Shown: one piece after another, positions 1 to 7,491 of the stretch
How the letters are laid out: every line of letters begins with the position of its first letter
Position numbering within the stretch: the stretch's first letter is position 1
Source: an uncultured Oscillospiraceae bacterium
GTDB lineage: Bacteria; Bacillota; Clostridia; Oscillospirales; Oscillospiraceae
NCBI GenBank assembly: GCA_934591845.1
Contig: CAKTPO010000031.1
Span: 1-16,236, forward strand
Direction of reading: 5' to 3'
DNA: 16,236 bases
The notes under the pieces: generated by a model
What the model saw: only the letters and a program-made list of their open reading frames with translations
What the model was told of the DNA's origin: nothing
Database searches by the model: none
Position numbers and translations under genes: made by a program

Positions 1-1421
1 TCTACCGTTGTTGGTTTCTTTGCGGCCTGGTCTTTGAATACGTTGTGGCAGTTGTCACAGGTATAGTATTCGTTGTTACCAGCTTCGGTACAGGTGGCTT
101 CCTTTGCTTCGGTTTTGGTCATCTTGTGACCTGTTGCGGGAATGGCCAACGCACCCACACTTATTGCGGTATTGCCGTCTTTATCGGAATAGTATTTGCC
201 ACATCCAGCGCAGTACCAGTATTCTATTGTACCAGGTTTTACACAAGAGGCCTCTGCTTTTTCGTGGTGTTCTAAGGTGCAACTGTGCGGTATGCAATGC
301 ATAGTGGCATGACTCAAAGACTTCTTTACACCAGTACTGGCAATGTTATTCCATTGTTCCTCAGTGCCGTTAAAATAGACATCCTTTATGTTTGTTGAAG
401 TAAATGGGTTGTTCCTATATAAATCTTCAGGTATTTGGATTTCTGAATTCTGAATGGTGATTTTTTTCAGCCCCGAATGCATGAAGCTGGGAATGCTAAT
501 CAGGGATGCCGGGAGCGTGATTTCTTCTAAAGATTCTGTATACTGAAACCCACCTGCTGTCAATACGCCTTCCGGGATGGTAATACTTTTCAGCTTGCGG
601 AGGCCGTTAAAAGCATTATCGGGGAAACGTGTGATTCCTTCACTGATTTTAACGGAAACAATCTGGTCTTTATTGCCGCTCCAGTGCTGGTTACTTTGAC
701 CATTCATCCACTTGACGTCACCTGTTCCCTCAATATGCAGGCATCCATCTCCATCCAAATAGTAGGTGGGAGGGTTGCTGCTAAATTTGCCACAATAACC
801 CATGGCTAGAATGGTGCCGTCGGTACAGATTGCACCGGGAGCATAACAGTAATTTGAAGTATAGGCAAATTTTATCTGTCGCCACTGAGCCATGGTACCG
901 GAATAGGTACACTGATTATTATTCCCGACCGTCATATTGATGCTTGTCACACTGGTAGGAATCTGAATTTTGGAGTTGAAGATGCCGTAAAATGCAGATT
1001 TGCCAATACTTGTAACGCCATCCTCGATAACGATTTCTTTGATTTTACTGGCCTGATTTCCCCAAGGAGCAGGTGTATCATCGTCATATTCTGCCATTGG
1101 CCCGTTGCCAGAAATGGTCAACGTTCCATCCTGAGACAGTTTCCAAGTCAGGTTTTCACCGCACTTGTTTTCTTCCTGAGCAGCCGCTGCCGCAGTCTGC
1201 TGGTTAAAGAAAGAGAACAGCTGCTCAAACTGTTCTTCCGCTGCCGGGAACTGCTGCTGTTGTTCCTGGGTCAGGCAGTCAAAGGCTTCGTAGGCCAGCT
1301 GGATCTGTTCGTATGCGGCGGCCTGTTCCTCCTGGGACATCTGTTCCAGAGCTTCCCGGGTGGGGAGGGCCGCCAGAAGGGCCGCAACCTCTGCCAGGGC
1401 AGAATCTTCTGGATCCTCACT

Positions 1422-1586
1422 GGGCTCGGTTACCGGTTCTGTTACAGGCTCGGTCCCCGGTTCCGTCACTGGCTCTGTCACCGGTTCGGTTTCCGGTTCC
1501 GTTACGGGTTCCGTTACCGGTTCTGTGACCGGCTCGGTTACGGGCTCGGTCTCCGGTTCGGTGACCGGTTCCGTTTCCGGCTCGGT
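1422..1586 (-). repeat. 12-bp tandem repeats encoding 14 TEP units
   Basis: Fourteen 12-nt units encode TEP followed by V, E or G. They form a proline-rich extended linker between the N-terminal Cys-rich segment and the helical/LRR part of the surface protein. Third-position changes are scattered between units, so the repeat is not a fresh expansion. Confidence 0.85.
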
Positions 1587-1698
1587 CTCGTCTTCTGCCT
1601 GGGCAGCGCATTCCTCGCACAGGAAGGTGCAGGGGTGCTCATCGGCTACGTAGCCGCATTCCTCCGTGTGGGCAGGATGGTGGGAACATAGGGTCTCT

Positions 1699-1711
1699 CC
1701 CCCCCCCCCCC
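1699..1711 (-). repeat. 13-bp homopolymer (poly-G on coding strand) at the frameshift
   Basis: There are thirteen consecutive C on the plus strand, read as G13 on the coding strand, immediately after the signal peptide of the LRR protein. Tract lengths of 9, 12 or 15 put the signal peptide in frame with the LRR body. Thirteen puts it out of frame. Homopolymers this long slip readily in replication and also cause sequencing errors. Confidence 0.9.
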
Positions 1712-1839
1712 GACACTGCGAGGGCGGGCACCGGTCCGCAGCTGAGCAGCGTAAGCCCTGCCAGGATACCGGAAAGCAACCGCTTTTTCATAGGTTCCAT
1801 AAAATTTGCTCCTTTCCAAAAATCGCATATTCTACGACC

Positions 1840-1867
1840 AGTTTACCACAGAAAAAAGGAATGTCAA
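1840..1867 (-). promoter_or_regulatory. Promoter of the LRR surface protein
   Basis: On the minus strand, a perfect -35 TTGACA (1862-1867) is followed after 16 bp by TAAACT (1840-1845). A TG sits one base upstream of the -10, making an extended -10. Transcription would start about 30 nt before the ribosome site. The -10 neighbourhood TGTGGTAAACTGGT is almost identical to that of the divergent surface gene. Confidence 0.6.
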
Positions 1868-2033
1868 TGAACGCTCAGGAAGAAATGTTGGAAATCGTAA
1901 AAATAATCAGCTTTTCTGCCACGTGGGGATGGCCGTCCATTGAATACGGACACTTCCTGCCGGGGCAAAGGTTAAGAAATCTATAAGATTTTCTGGGAAT
2001 ACCTGGAAAAGGGCCTTGTTCACAGATTGTCTA

Positions 2034-2062
2034 TTGTTCCGTTTTTGGAATTGTGGTATACT
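2034..2062 (+). promoter_or_regulatory. Promoter of the 915-aa surface protein
   Basis: The -35 is TTGTTC (2034-2039), the spacer 17 bp, and the -10 TATACT (2057-2062) with an extended TG motif at 2054-2055. The ribosome site AAGGAGG (2081-2087) and ATG at 2096 follow, leaving a leader of roughly 27 nt. This rules out the longer upstream start at 2027, which lies before the promoter. Confidence 0.65.
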
Positions 2063-2095
2063 GGTACAAGCGTAAGCGAAAAGGAGGAACGCTTT

Positions 2096-4843
2096 ATGAG
2101 ACTCAGAAAAGGATTCTGCCTGCTGTGTGCCCTGGTGCTGACGGTTGGGTCGGCATTGCCGGTGTTTGCGGCGGAGGCAGTGGATTTTAAGAAACAGGCC
2201 CAGGGGATGCCGGGGCTGGATACGGTGAAAAAGCTCTCGGCGGCAGAGCAGCAGGCCCTGTATGAACAGATTGACGGCATCTGGGAAAACGGATTTTACA
2301 ACCAGAGCGAGCAGGTTCAGAAGGAGCTGGAAAACACCCCCCAGTTTGAGGCCTTGAAAGCCATTACAAACTACTTAAACGAGGCCCAGGTCAGCCCCTT
2401 GCAGTGGGTGGACTGCGGCCAGCTGCGGCTGTCCGGCGAGGAGCTGAAAGACGGAGAGGACTATGCCTATGATGCCACCGCCAAGGAGCTGGTGATCATG
2501 GGCAGCAAGCCTGTGACGGTGACCAACCTCAAGGCCGGGGAAGCCTCGGAAGATACCATCCGCACCACCGCCGAGGCGAGCGTTACCCTCAAGGACGTGA
2601 CCATCCAGGCGGAGTCCGGGAAAAGTGCCCTGACGGCGGAGAACGTTTTGAAGCTCTCGTTGGTGGGCAGCAACAGCCTGACCGCCCAGGACCGGGAGGC
2701 TATTTCCGGTGGGGAGGTCATTACCGTCTCCGGCATTGGCTTTCTGCGGGTTCAGGGCGGCCAGAGTTCCAGCGGCATCGGTGCCAAGAAGCTGGCCGTT
2801 ACCGGCGGCACCCTGGTAGTCCGGGGCGGCGACGGAACCCCGGGCACCGAGGAAGCAAAGGGCGGCAACGGCGGCAAAGCCATTGATGCCAACACTGTCA
2901 CTGTCACCGGCGGCAGCCTGAATCTCACCGGCGGCCAACCCGGCACTGACGGCGGCAAGGGTGCCGGTGAAGCCGGGGAGTCCATCACCGTTGTGAACAA
3001 TGACAAGCCCCTGACCCAGACCCAGGTAACGCTGAAGGACGGAGAGAATCAGCCCGTGGCGGGCACTGCCGTCACAGCACTGGCCCTGACCCCGGAGGAG
3101 AGCTACGGCCTTACCGGCGTGGTAACAGACGAGACGGGCACGGTGTATCTGTACCTGCCCCAGGACACCAAGGCCACCGCCGTTACCGTAGGCAGTGCGA
3201 CCTATACAGGCGACCCCATCACCGCCGGTGAAACCGGCATTCTGACTCTGGCCGCAGCGGGAACGGATACCAAGCCGGAGGATACAAATACAGATACAAA
3301 CACGGGCTCGAATACGGGCACAAATACGAACACAAACACGAACACAAACACGAACACGAATACAAACACGAATACAAACACGAATACAAACACGAATACG
3401 AACACGGGTACGAACACGGGTACGAACACGGGTACGAACACGGGTACGAATACAGATACAAACACGGGTACGAATACGGGTTCCAAACCGGATACCAACA
3501 CAGACAACAAGCAAAATACCACCACAGACACCAAAGCGAACCAGTCCCCACCGCAGGATCTGCAATGCGCTGCCCAGACCCCCAGCTCTGTGACCCTCAA
3601 AGAAGTCCAGGGCGTGGGCACCACCTACTATGCCTACGGGGCCACGCCGGAGAAGCCCGATACGGATTGGACGACCAGCAACACCTTTACCGGGTTGACC
3701 CCGGGGAAGACCTACTATTTCTTTGCCTACTTTGGGGGCAATGACCAAACGAAGGACTCTCCTGTCAGCAATGCCCTGGCCGTGACCTTGCAAAAGGGGC
3801 TAACCGCAATGGATGTGGATGTTCAGGGCCTGGAAAAGACCTATGACGGGAAAAGTGCCTCTCCCTCCGTCAGCATTCCCGCCGGGGCCACCATCCGCTT
3901 CCGGGAAACCGATTCGGGAGCTTACGAGCTGACCTCCATCCCCACCTATACCAATGCGGGTACTTACAAGGTGTACTACCAGGTCACCCAGCAGGGCTGT
4001 GAAGATGTTTCCGGTATGGTTACGGTGAAAATCAACCCCGCCACCCCCACCGCCACCATCAAAGACCTGACCGTGACCCACGACGGCAAGACCCACCCCA
4101 TGGACGGCATTCAGGTCAAGGGGGTCAACGGGGAGACCTACAAAGGCGGCATCATCTACACCTACTTTACAGATGAAGCCCTGACCAAAGGCCAGACCAC
4201 CACGCCCCCCTCTGCCGTAGGAACCTATTATGTCCGGGCCTACATCCCCGCAGGAGGCAACTATACCGATGCCGTCAGCAACATCGCCAAGCTGGTGATC
4301 AAAAAATCCGACGCCTCCAATAACAGCAATACCACCAAGCCCACCACCGGCGGCAATACGGGCACCACCCACACCACCGGCAAGACCTATACCGTCACCG
4401 CCTCTGCCGGTTCCGGCGGCACCATTACCCAGTCCGGCAAGGTCTCCATCCAGTCCGGCAAGAGTGCCAGCTTTACCATTGTGGCGGATAAGAACTTTGA
4501 AGTGGCGGATGTCAAAGTAGACGGAAAGAGCATGGGTTCCGTAGGCGTTTACACCTTTACGGATGTAAAGGCCGACCACACCATTGAGGCCACTTTCCGC
4601 CGGACGGTGGCAGAGACCACCGCCCCCACCACCGCGCCTACCACTGCCCCCACCACGGCACCTACCACGGTTCCCACCACCGAAACCGTGCCCATGACCA
4701 CCGAGGAGGCCCAGAAGCCCACCAAGAAGAAGGGCATTCCCATCATCGTCCCCATCCTCCTGGTGGTTCTGGCAGGCTGCGCCATCGGCGGTGCGGTGTT
4801 CGTCTACCGCAAGTATGGCGAAGAAGGCGAATACAGCGAATAA
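2096..4843 (+). CDS. Large secreted, membrane-anchored repeat protein (putative adhesin)
   Basis: The protein is 915 residues. The start at 2096 is fixed by AAGGAGG 8 nt upstream. Domains in order: signal peptide 1-25 (ends PVFA); a helical segment with LSAAEQQALYEQI; a Gly/Thr-rich region at about 155-298 resembling beta-solenoid stretches (GIGAKKLAVTGGTLVVRGG); a carrier-like module with VVTDETGTVYLYLP; an Asn/Thr stalk at about 396-461; a fibronectin-III-like domain at about 482-570 (FTGLTPGKTYYFFAYF); two YDG/MBG-like modules at about 575-740 (KTYDGKSASPSV, VGTYYVRAYIPAGGNYTD); an InlB-B-repeat-like domain at about 762-837; a TTAP stalk; one membrane helix at about 879-904; and a short charged tail. 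There is no LPXTG motif, so anchoring is by the C-terminal helix. It is probably an adhesin or carbohydrate-facing surface protein; the ligand is unknown. Its N-terminal helical motif resembles that of the divergent LRR protein. Confidence 0.85.
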   Translation: MRLRKGFCLLCALVLTVGSALPVFAAEAVDFKKQAQGMPGLDTVKKLSAAEQQALYEQIDGIWENGFYNQSEQVQKELENTPQFEALKAITNYLNEAQVSPLQWVDCGQLRLSGEELKDGEDYAYDATAKELVIMGSKPVTVTNLKAGEASEDTIRTTAEASVTLKDVTIQAESGKSALTAENVLKLSLVGSNSLTAQDREAISGGEVITVSGIGFLRVQGGQSSSGIGAKKLAVTGGTLVVRGGDGTPGTEEAKGGNGGKAIDANTVTVTGGSLNLTGGQPGTDGGKGAGEAGESITVVNNDKPLTQTQVTLKDGENQPVAGTAVTALALTPEESYGLTGVVTDETGTVYLYLPQDTKATAVTVGSATYTGDPITAGETGILTLAAAGTDTKPEDTNTDTNTGSNTGTNTNTNTNTNTNTNTNTNTNTNTNTNTNTGTNTGTNTGTNTGTNTDTNTGTNTGSKPDTNTDNKQNTTTDTKANQSPPQDLQCAAQTPSSVTLKEVQGVGTTYYAYGATPEKPDTDWTTSNTFTGLTPGKTYYFFAYFGGNDQTKDSPVSNALAVTLQKGLTAMDVDVQGLEKTYDGKSASPSVSIPAGATIRFRETDSGAYELTSIPTYTNAGTYKVYYQVTQQGCEDVSGMVTVKINPATPTATIKDLTVTHDGKTHPMDGIQVKGVNGETYKGGIIYTYFTDEALTKGQTTTPPSAVGTYYVRAYIPAGGNYTDAVSNIAKLVIKKSDASNNSNTTKPTTGGNTGTTHTTGKTYTVTASAGSGGTITQSGKVSIQSGKSASFTIVADKNFEVADVKVDGKSMGSVGVYTFTDVKADHTIEATFRRTVAETTAPTTAPTTAPTTAPTTVPTTETVPMTTEEAQKPTKKKGIPIIVPILLVVLAGCAIGGAVFVYRKYGEEGEYSE
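3281..3478 (+). repeat. Asn-Thr low-complexity tract
   Basis: About 66 codons encode only N, T, G, D and one S, built from 6-nt (AAYACR) and 12-nt (GGTACGAACACG-like) tandem units. It acts as an extended stalk between the N-terminal carrier-like module and the Fn3-like domain. The near-identical DNA units make copy-number change by slippage or recombination likely. Confidence 0.85.
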
Positions 4844-4854
4844 CCGTCATCAAA

Positions 4855-4889
4855 AAACAGCTTCCCCACATTTTACCGGGAAGCTGTTT
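4855..4889. terminator. Hairpin after the surface protein gene, possible terminator
   Basis: Perfect 12-bp arms AAACAGCTTCCC and GGGAAGCTGTTT are separated by 11 nt, starting 11 nt after the stop codon. On the plus strand the T tract is only three bases. On the minus strand the stem ends in six T. It may stop plus-strand transcription weakly and block antisense entry better. Confidence 0.5.
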
Positions 4890-4928
4890 CCATGCTGTAA
4901 GATATAAAAAACATAAAGGAGCAATACT

Positions 4929-5696
4929 GTGACGACTTCTGAATTTGAAACCACCGGCAAACGCCCTTTTGACCTCAGTGCCGCAGCACTGCACATTCTG
5001 GCCATGGCCCTGATGCTGATGGATCACCTCTGGGCCACCCTGCTGCCCGCCCAGGACTGGCTGACCTGCGCCGGTCGGGTGGCTTTCCCGATTTTCGCCT
5101 TTATGGCGGTGGAGGGCTATTTCCATACCAGAAACTTCAAAAAATACGCCCTGCGGATGCTCATTTTTGCGGTGCTGTCGGAGATTCCCTTTGATTTGAT
5201 GTACGGCGGCACCTGGTTCTATCCCGTCCACCAGAACGTGATCTGGACACTGCTTCTGGGCCTTGTGGGCATTTACCTCATGGAAAAGGCCAGAAAAACC
5301 GGCAAAACCTGGCTGTACATTCTGGCCTGTCTGGCCATTACCCTGGCAGGAGCCATTCTGGGCACTTTGGGGATGGTGGACTACTACGGGGCCGGGGTTT
5401 TGACCATCTTCGTGTTCTACTTTTTCCGGGGCCGGAAATGGTGGTGCCTCCTGGGGCAAATTCTGGGCCTTTACTGGATCAACGTGGAACTGCTGGGGGG
5501 ACTTATGTACCCTGTGGAGTTGCTGGGGATGGAACTGGAACTCTGCCAGCAAGGCTTTGCCCTCCTGGCCCTGATCCCCATCTGGCTCTACCGTGGCCGC
5601 CAGGGATACCACAGCAAACCTTTCCAGTACGTGTGCTACGGATTCTACCCGGCCCATATGCTGCTTTTGGTCTTCATTCTGAACATTGTGACCTGA
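4929..5696 (+). CDS. TraX-family integral membrane protein
   Basis: The protein is 255 residues and starts at a GTG with AAAGGAG 7 nt upstream. The TraX family is named for the F-plasmid protein that N-acetylates pilin, but many chromosomal clostridial members have no known substrate. Diagnostic segments: LMDHLWATLLPAQDW near the N-terminus, GRVAFPIFAFMAVEGYFHT, an LRMLIFAVLSEIPFDLMYGG helix, HQNVIWTLLLGL, and the C-terminal GFYPAHMLLLVFIL. About eight hydrophobic segments fill most of the length, as usual for the family. It follows the surface protein by 85 nt on the same strand, with a hairpin between them. No conjugation genes are nearby, so a pilin role is not implied; acyl transfer at the membrane is a reasonable guess. 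Confidence 0.85.
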   Translation: MTTSEFETTGKRPFDLSAAALHILAMALMLMDHLWATLLPAQDWLTCAGRVAFPIFAFMAVEGYFHTRNFKKYALRMLIFAVLSEIPFDLMYGGTWFYPVHQNVIWTLLLGLVGIYLMEKARKTGKTWLYILACLAITLAGAILGTLGMVDYYGAGVLTIFVFYFFRGRKWWCLLGQILGLYWINVELLGGLMYPVELLGMELELCQQGFALLALIPIWLYRGRQGYHSKPFQYVCYGFYPAHMLLLVFILNIVT

Positions 5697-5706
5697 TGCC
5701 CGTGCT

Positions 5707-5854
5707 TTACGAGCACTGGATTTCCCGTATCAAAACGTCGTTGCCGGACAGGATCTCCATATCCTGACTGCCGCATTCCGGGCATCTAAAATCCTGGGCG
5801 GTGGCGTTGCGGTTGAGCACGACCTTTTCTATAAAATTTGTCTATTTTTGACAT
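5707..5854 (-). pseudogene. Small zinc-ribbon protein, frameshifted (HypA-like C-terminus)
   Basis: A frame ending at TAA 5709-5707 encodes 44 residues including FRCPECGSQDMEILSGNDVL and IREIQCS. This resembles the zinc-ribbon end of the hydrogenase/urease nickel chaperone HypA (CPxCGS, then a SGxxxxIxxI pattern). It has no start codon and meets an in-frame stop at 5844. An ATG at 5854, just after AAGGAG, opens MSKIDKFYRK in the neighbouring frame. Removing one A from the AAAA run that follows would fuse the two into a 48-residue protein. It is therefore either a recently broken 48-aa zinc-ribbon gene or a decayed hypA end. The ribosome site is unusually close to the ATG, which weakens the first reading. 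Confidence 0.45.
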
Positions 5855-5920
5855 TCTCCTTATTTTGTCAAAGAGTCAGGAGTTGGGAGAATGGGGCAGT
5901 GGGCCAGTCATAAAAATTTT

Positions 5921-5950
5921 GTCGGAAAAACCCCTGGGGGTCTTTCCGAC
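5921..5950 (-). terminator. Terminator of the MATE/small-gene operon
   Basis: On the minus strand, GTCGGAAAGACCCC pairs with GGGGTTTTTCCGAC, with a G-U wobble that would be a mismatch on the plus strand, so the minus strand is the working orientation. TTTTT follows four bases later. It begins 6 nt after the stop codon of the 33-codon gene. Confidence 0.7.
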
Positions 5951-5956
5951 AAGTGC

Positions 5957-6058
5957 CTATTGATTTCGGATCCGGTTTTCCATATGCCCGGACCGGATCA
6001 CCGGAGGCTTGGGATCGGTGGCCTCCCAGGGTACGGGCTTCTTTTCTTCTTTTTTCAC
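5957..6058 (-). CDS. 33-residue charged small protein, third gene of the MATE operon
   Basis: The GTG start at 6058 has AAAGGAG exactly 7 nt upstream. The frame reads MKKEEKKPVPWEATDPKPPV then IRSGHMENRIRNQ and stops at TAG 5957. The strong terminator at 5950-5921 begins almost at once. A good ribosome site, a start, a stop and a terminator within about 160 nt, 54 nt downstream of a MATE gene on the same strand, support a real gene. The peptide is highly charged and proline-rich, with no membrane segment or signal peptide. I do not recognise a family. A soluble partner of the pumps is possible but unsupported by anything except position. Confidence 0.55.
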   Translation of the reverse strand: MKKEEKKPVPWEATDPKPPVIRSGHMENRIRNQ

Positions 6059-6112
6059 GTTTGCGCTCCTTTCGGGGATACCCCCTTTTCAGGTTGCGCT
6101 GTTTTTACCGGG

Positions 6113-7456
6113 TTATTCGGTTTCCGCAAGCAGTGCATTTTTCTTGATCCTGTAATAGAGCAGCCCCACTAGGTCCGCCAGACCCCAGCCGATGGGAACC
6201 GACCACCAGATGCCCTTTACGCCCAAGGCCGGAATGCCGGAGAGCAGGTATGCCAGCAAGACCCGGGTGCCTAAGGAGATCACGGTAAGCACAACACTCA
6301 TGCCCGGTTTTCCCAATGCCCGGTACAGCCCGTAAAGCAGGAACAGGCAGCCGATGCCGCAGTAAAAGGCCCCCTCAATACGAAGGTAAGTGACCCCTTC
6401 CAGTATGACGTCGGTTTCCCCCGCATCCACAAAAAGAGTCATCAAGGGTTGGGCAAAGACCCAGACCAGTGCGGAGATGATCACACAGAAGACCATGGAA
6501 ATGCCCACGGCGCTTTTAAGCCCCGAGCGGATGCGGCTATGGGCCTTGGCCCCATAGTTTTGGGCAATGAACGTGGAAAAGGCATTGCCAAAGTCCTGCA
6601 CCGGCATGTAGGCAAAGGCATCGATTTTCACCGCAGCGGCAAAGGCGGCCATTACGACCGGGCCAAAACTGTTGACCAGTCCTTGTACCATGAGGATGCC
6701 CAGGTTCATAACCGATTGCTGCACACAGGTCAGGGTGGAAAAGGAAATAATGCCACGGATGCGTTCTCTCCGCAGACGGCGAGCGTCCCAGATGGAGCGC
6801 ACCTGGGGAAAGCGCAGCAGTGTGTAAAGGGCAATGCCGACCCCCGAAAGATACTGGGCAAGAACCGTTGCTTCCGCAGCCCCGGATACGCCTCTGCCAA
6901 AGCCAATGACAAACCAGAGATCCAGAACGATATTCAGTAGGGCCGATGCAGCAAGAAAAACAAGGGGGATGACGGAGTTGCCAATGGAGCGCAGAAAGGA
7001 AGCAAAATAGTTATACAGAAAAACGGCGGGAATGCCCAGGAAAATCACAAGCAGATATGCCCGCATATCCCCCCAGACCTGGGCGGGTACACGCAGAAAG
7101 GTGCGCAGGCTGTCCAGGAAGACAAAGGCCAGCACATTCAAAACCACGGTAACAAAGGCAATAAAGAAGAAGGAAGCACAAAGTTCTTCCCCCAGGGCCT
7201 GTTCATCCCGCTGGCCGAAACGTATGGAAAACAGCGCACCGCTGCCCATACACAGGCCAAGGATGATGGATGTCAGAAAGGTCATCAGGGTAAAGGAGGA
7301 GCCTACCGCCGCCAGGGCATTTCGCCCCAAAAATTGCCCCACGATTAGGGTATCGGCAATATTATAGCACTGCTGAAGCAGATCCCCCAAAATCATGGGG
7401 ATGGCAAACAGCAGCATGGACTGGACAACAGGCCCTTTGGTTAAATCCCGGTTCAT
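6113..7456 (-). CDS. MATE family efflux transporter (downstream copy)
   Basis: The protein is 447 residues, the usual size, with twelve predicted membrane helices in two homologous halves. The start is ATG 7456 (MNRDLTKGPVVQSMLLFAIP), with GGAGG 6 nt upstream; a longer open frame upstream overlaps the preceding gene and is discarded. MATE landmarks are PMILGDLLQQCYNIADTLIV in helix 1, GRNALAAVGSSF after it, and NYFASFLRSIGNS with LNIVLDLWFVIGFG in the first half. The second half repeats the plan (YMPVQDFGNAFSTFIAQNYG). Such pumps export cationic drugs or metabolites by Na+ or H+ antiport; the substrate cannot be read from sequence. It lies 35 nt downstream of a second MATE gene and is almost certainly cotranscribed with it. 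Confidence 0.92.
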   Translation of the reverse strand: MNRDLTKGPVVQSMLLFAIPMILGDLLQQCYNIADTLIVGQFLGRNALAAVGSSFTLMTFLTSIILGLCMGSGALFSIRFGQRDEQALGEELCASFFFIAFVTVVLNVLAFVFLDSLRTFLRVPAQVWGDMRAYLLVIFLGIPAVFLYNYFASFLRSIGNSVIPLVFLAASALLNIVLDLWFVIGFGRGVSGAAEATVLAQYLSGVGIALYTLLRFPQVRSIWDARRLRRERIRGIISFSTLTCVQQSVMNLGILMVQGLVNSFGPVVMAAFAAAVKIDAFAYMPVQDFGNAFSTFIAQNYGAKAHSRIRSGLKSAVGISMVFCVIISALVWVFAQPLMTLFVDAGETDVILEGVTYLRIEGAFYCGIGCLFLLYGLYRALGKPGMSVVLTVISLGTRVLLAYLLSGIPALGVKGIWWSVPIGWGLADLVGLLYYRIKKNALLAETE

Positions 7457-7491
7457 GGTGCGCCTCCAAAACGAAGTTTCGTTTCGTATGG

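Larger units (their letters stand above)
1..1800 (-). pseudogene. BspA-like leucine-rich-repeat surface protein, partial, frameshifted at a poly-G tract
   Basis: The gene starts at 1800 (ATG, with AGGAG 8 nt upstream) and reads a signal peptide, MKKRLLSGILAGLTLL followed by SCGPVPALA. It then enters a run of 13 G (plus-strand 1699-1711). In the sequence as given this frame stops about 20 codons later. The body is open in the next frame from the tract to base 1, about 565 codons with no stop. One G fewer (12) would join the two. The body holds a Cys/His-rich segment (CSHHPAHTEECGY), 14 TEP repeats, a Gln/Glu-rich helical segment, then BspA-type LRRs (IEDGVTSIGKSAFYG; LKSITIPEG; TLPASLISIP). 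At the window edge are Cys-pair repeats (YWYCAGCGKYYSD; YTCDNCHNVF). Such proteins are secreted or surface-attached and usually bind host or matrix ligands. LLSC could also be a weak lipobox. The 3' end lies outside the window. The frameshift could be phase variation, a real mutation or a sequencing error. Confidence 0.8.

Noticed and set aside
1422..1586. CRISPR-like regular 12-bp periodicity
   Set aside because: The units are in-frame codon repeats (TEPx) of a surface protein, with no spacers and no cas genes.
1861..1986. Possible 41-residue plus-strand gene starting MSMNAQEEMLEIV
   Set aside because: An AAAGGA lies too close to the ATG, the frame overlaps the LRR promoter's -35 box, and there is no promoter of its own or recognisable feature.
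2375..4785. Long minus-strand open frames opposite the 915-aa surface protein
   Set aside because: They are shadows of the repetitive, GC-biased coding strand (runs of VFVFVF and RTRVRT), with no start signals.
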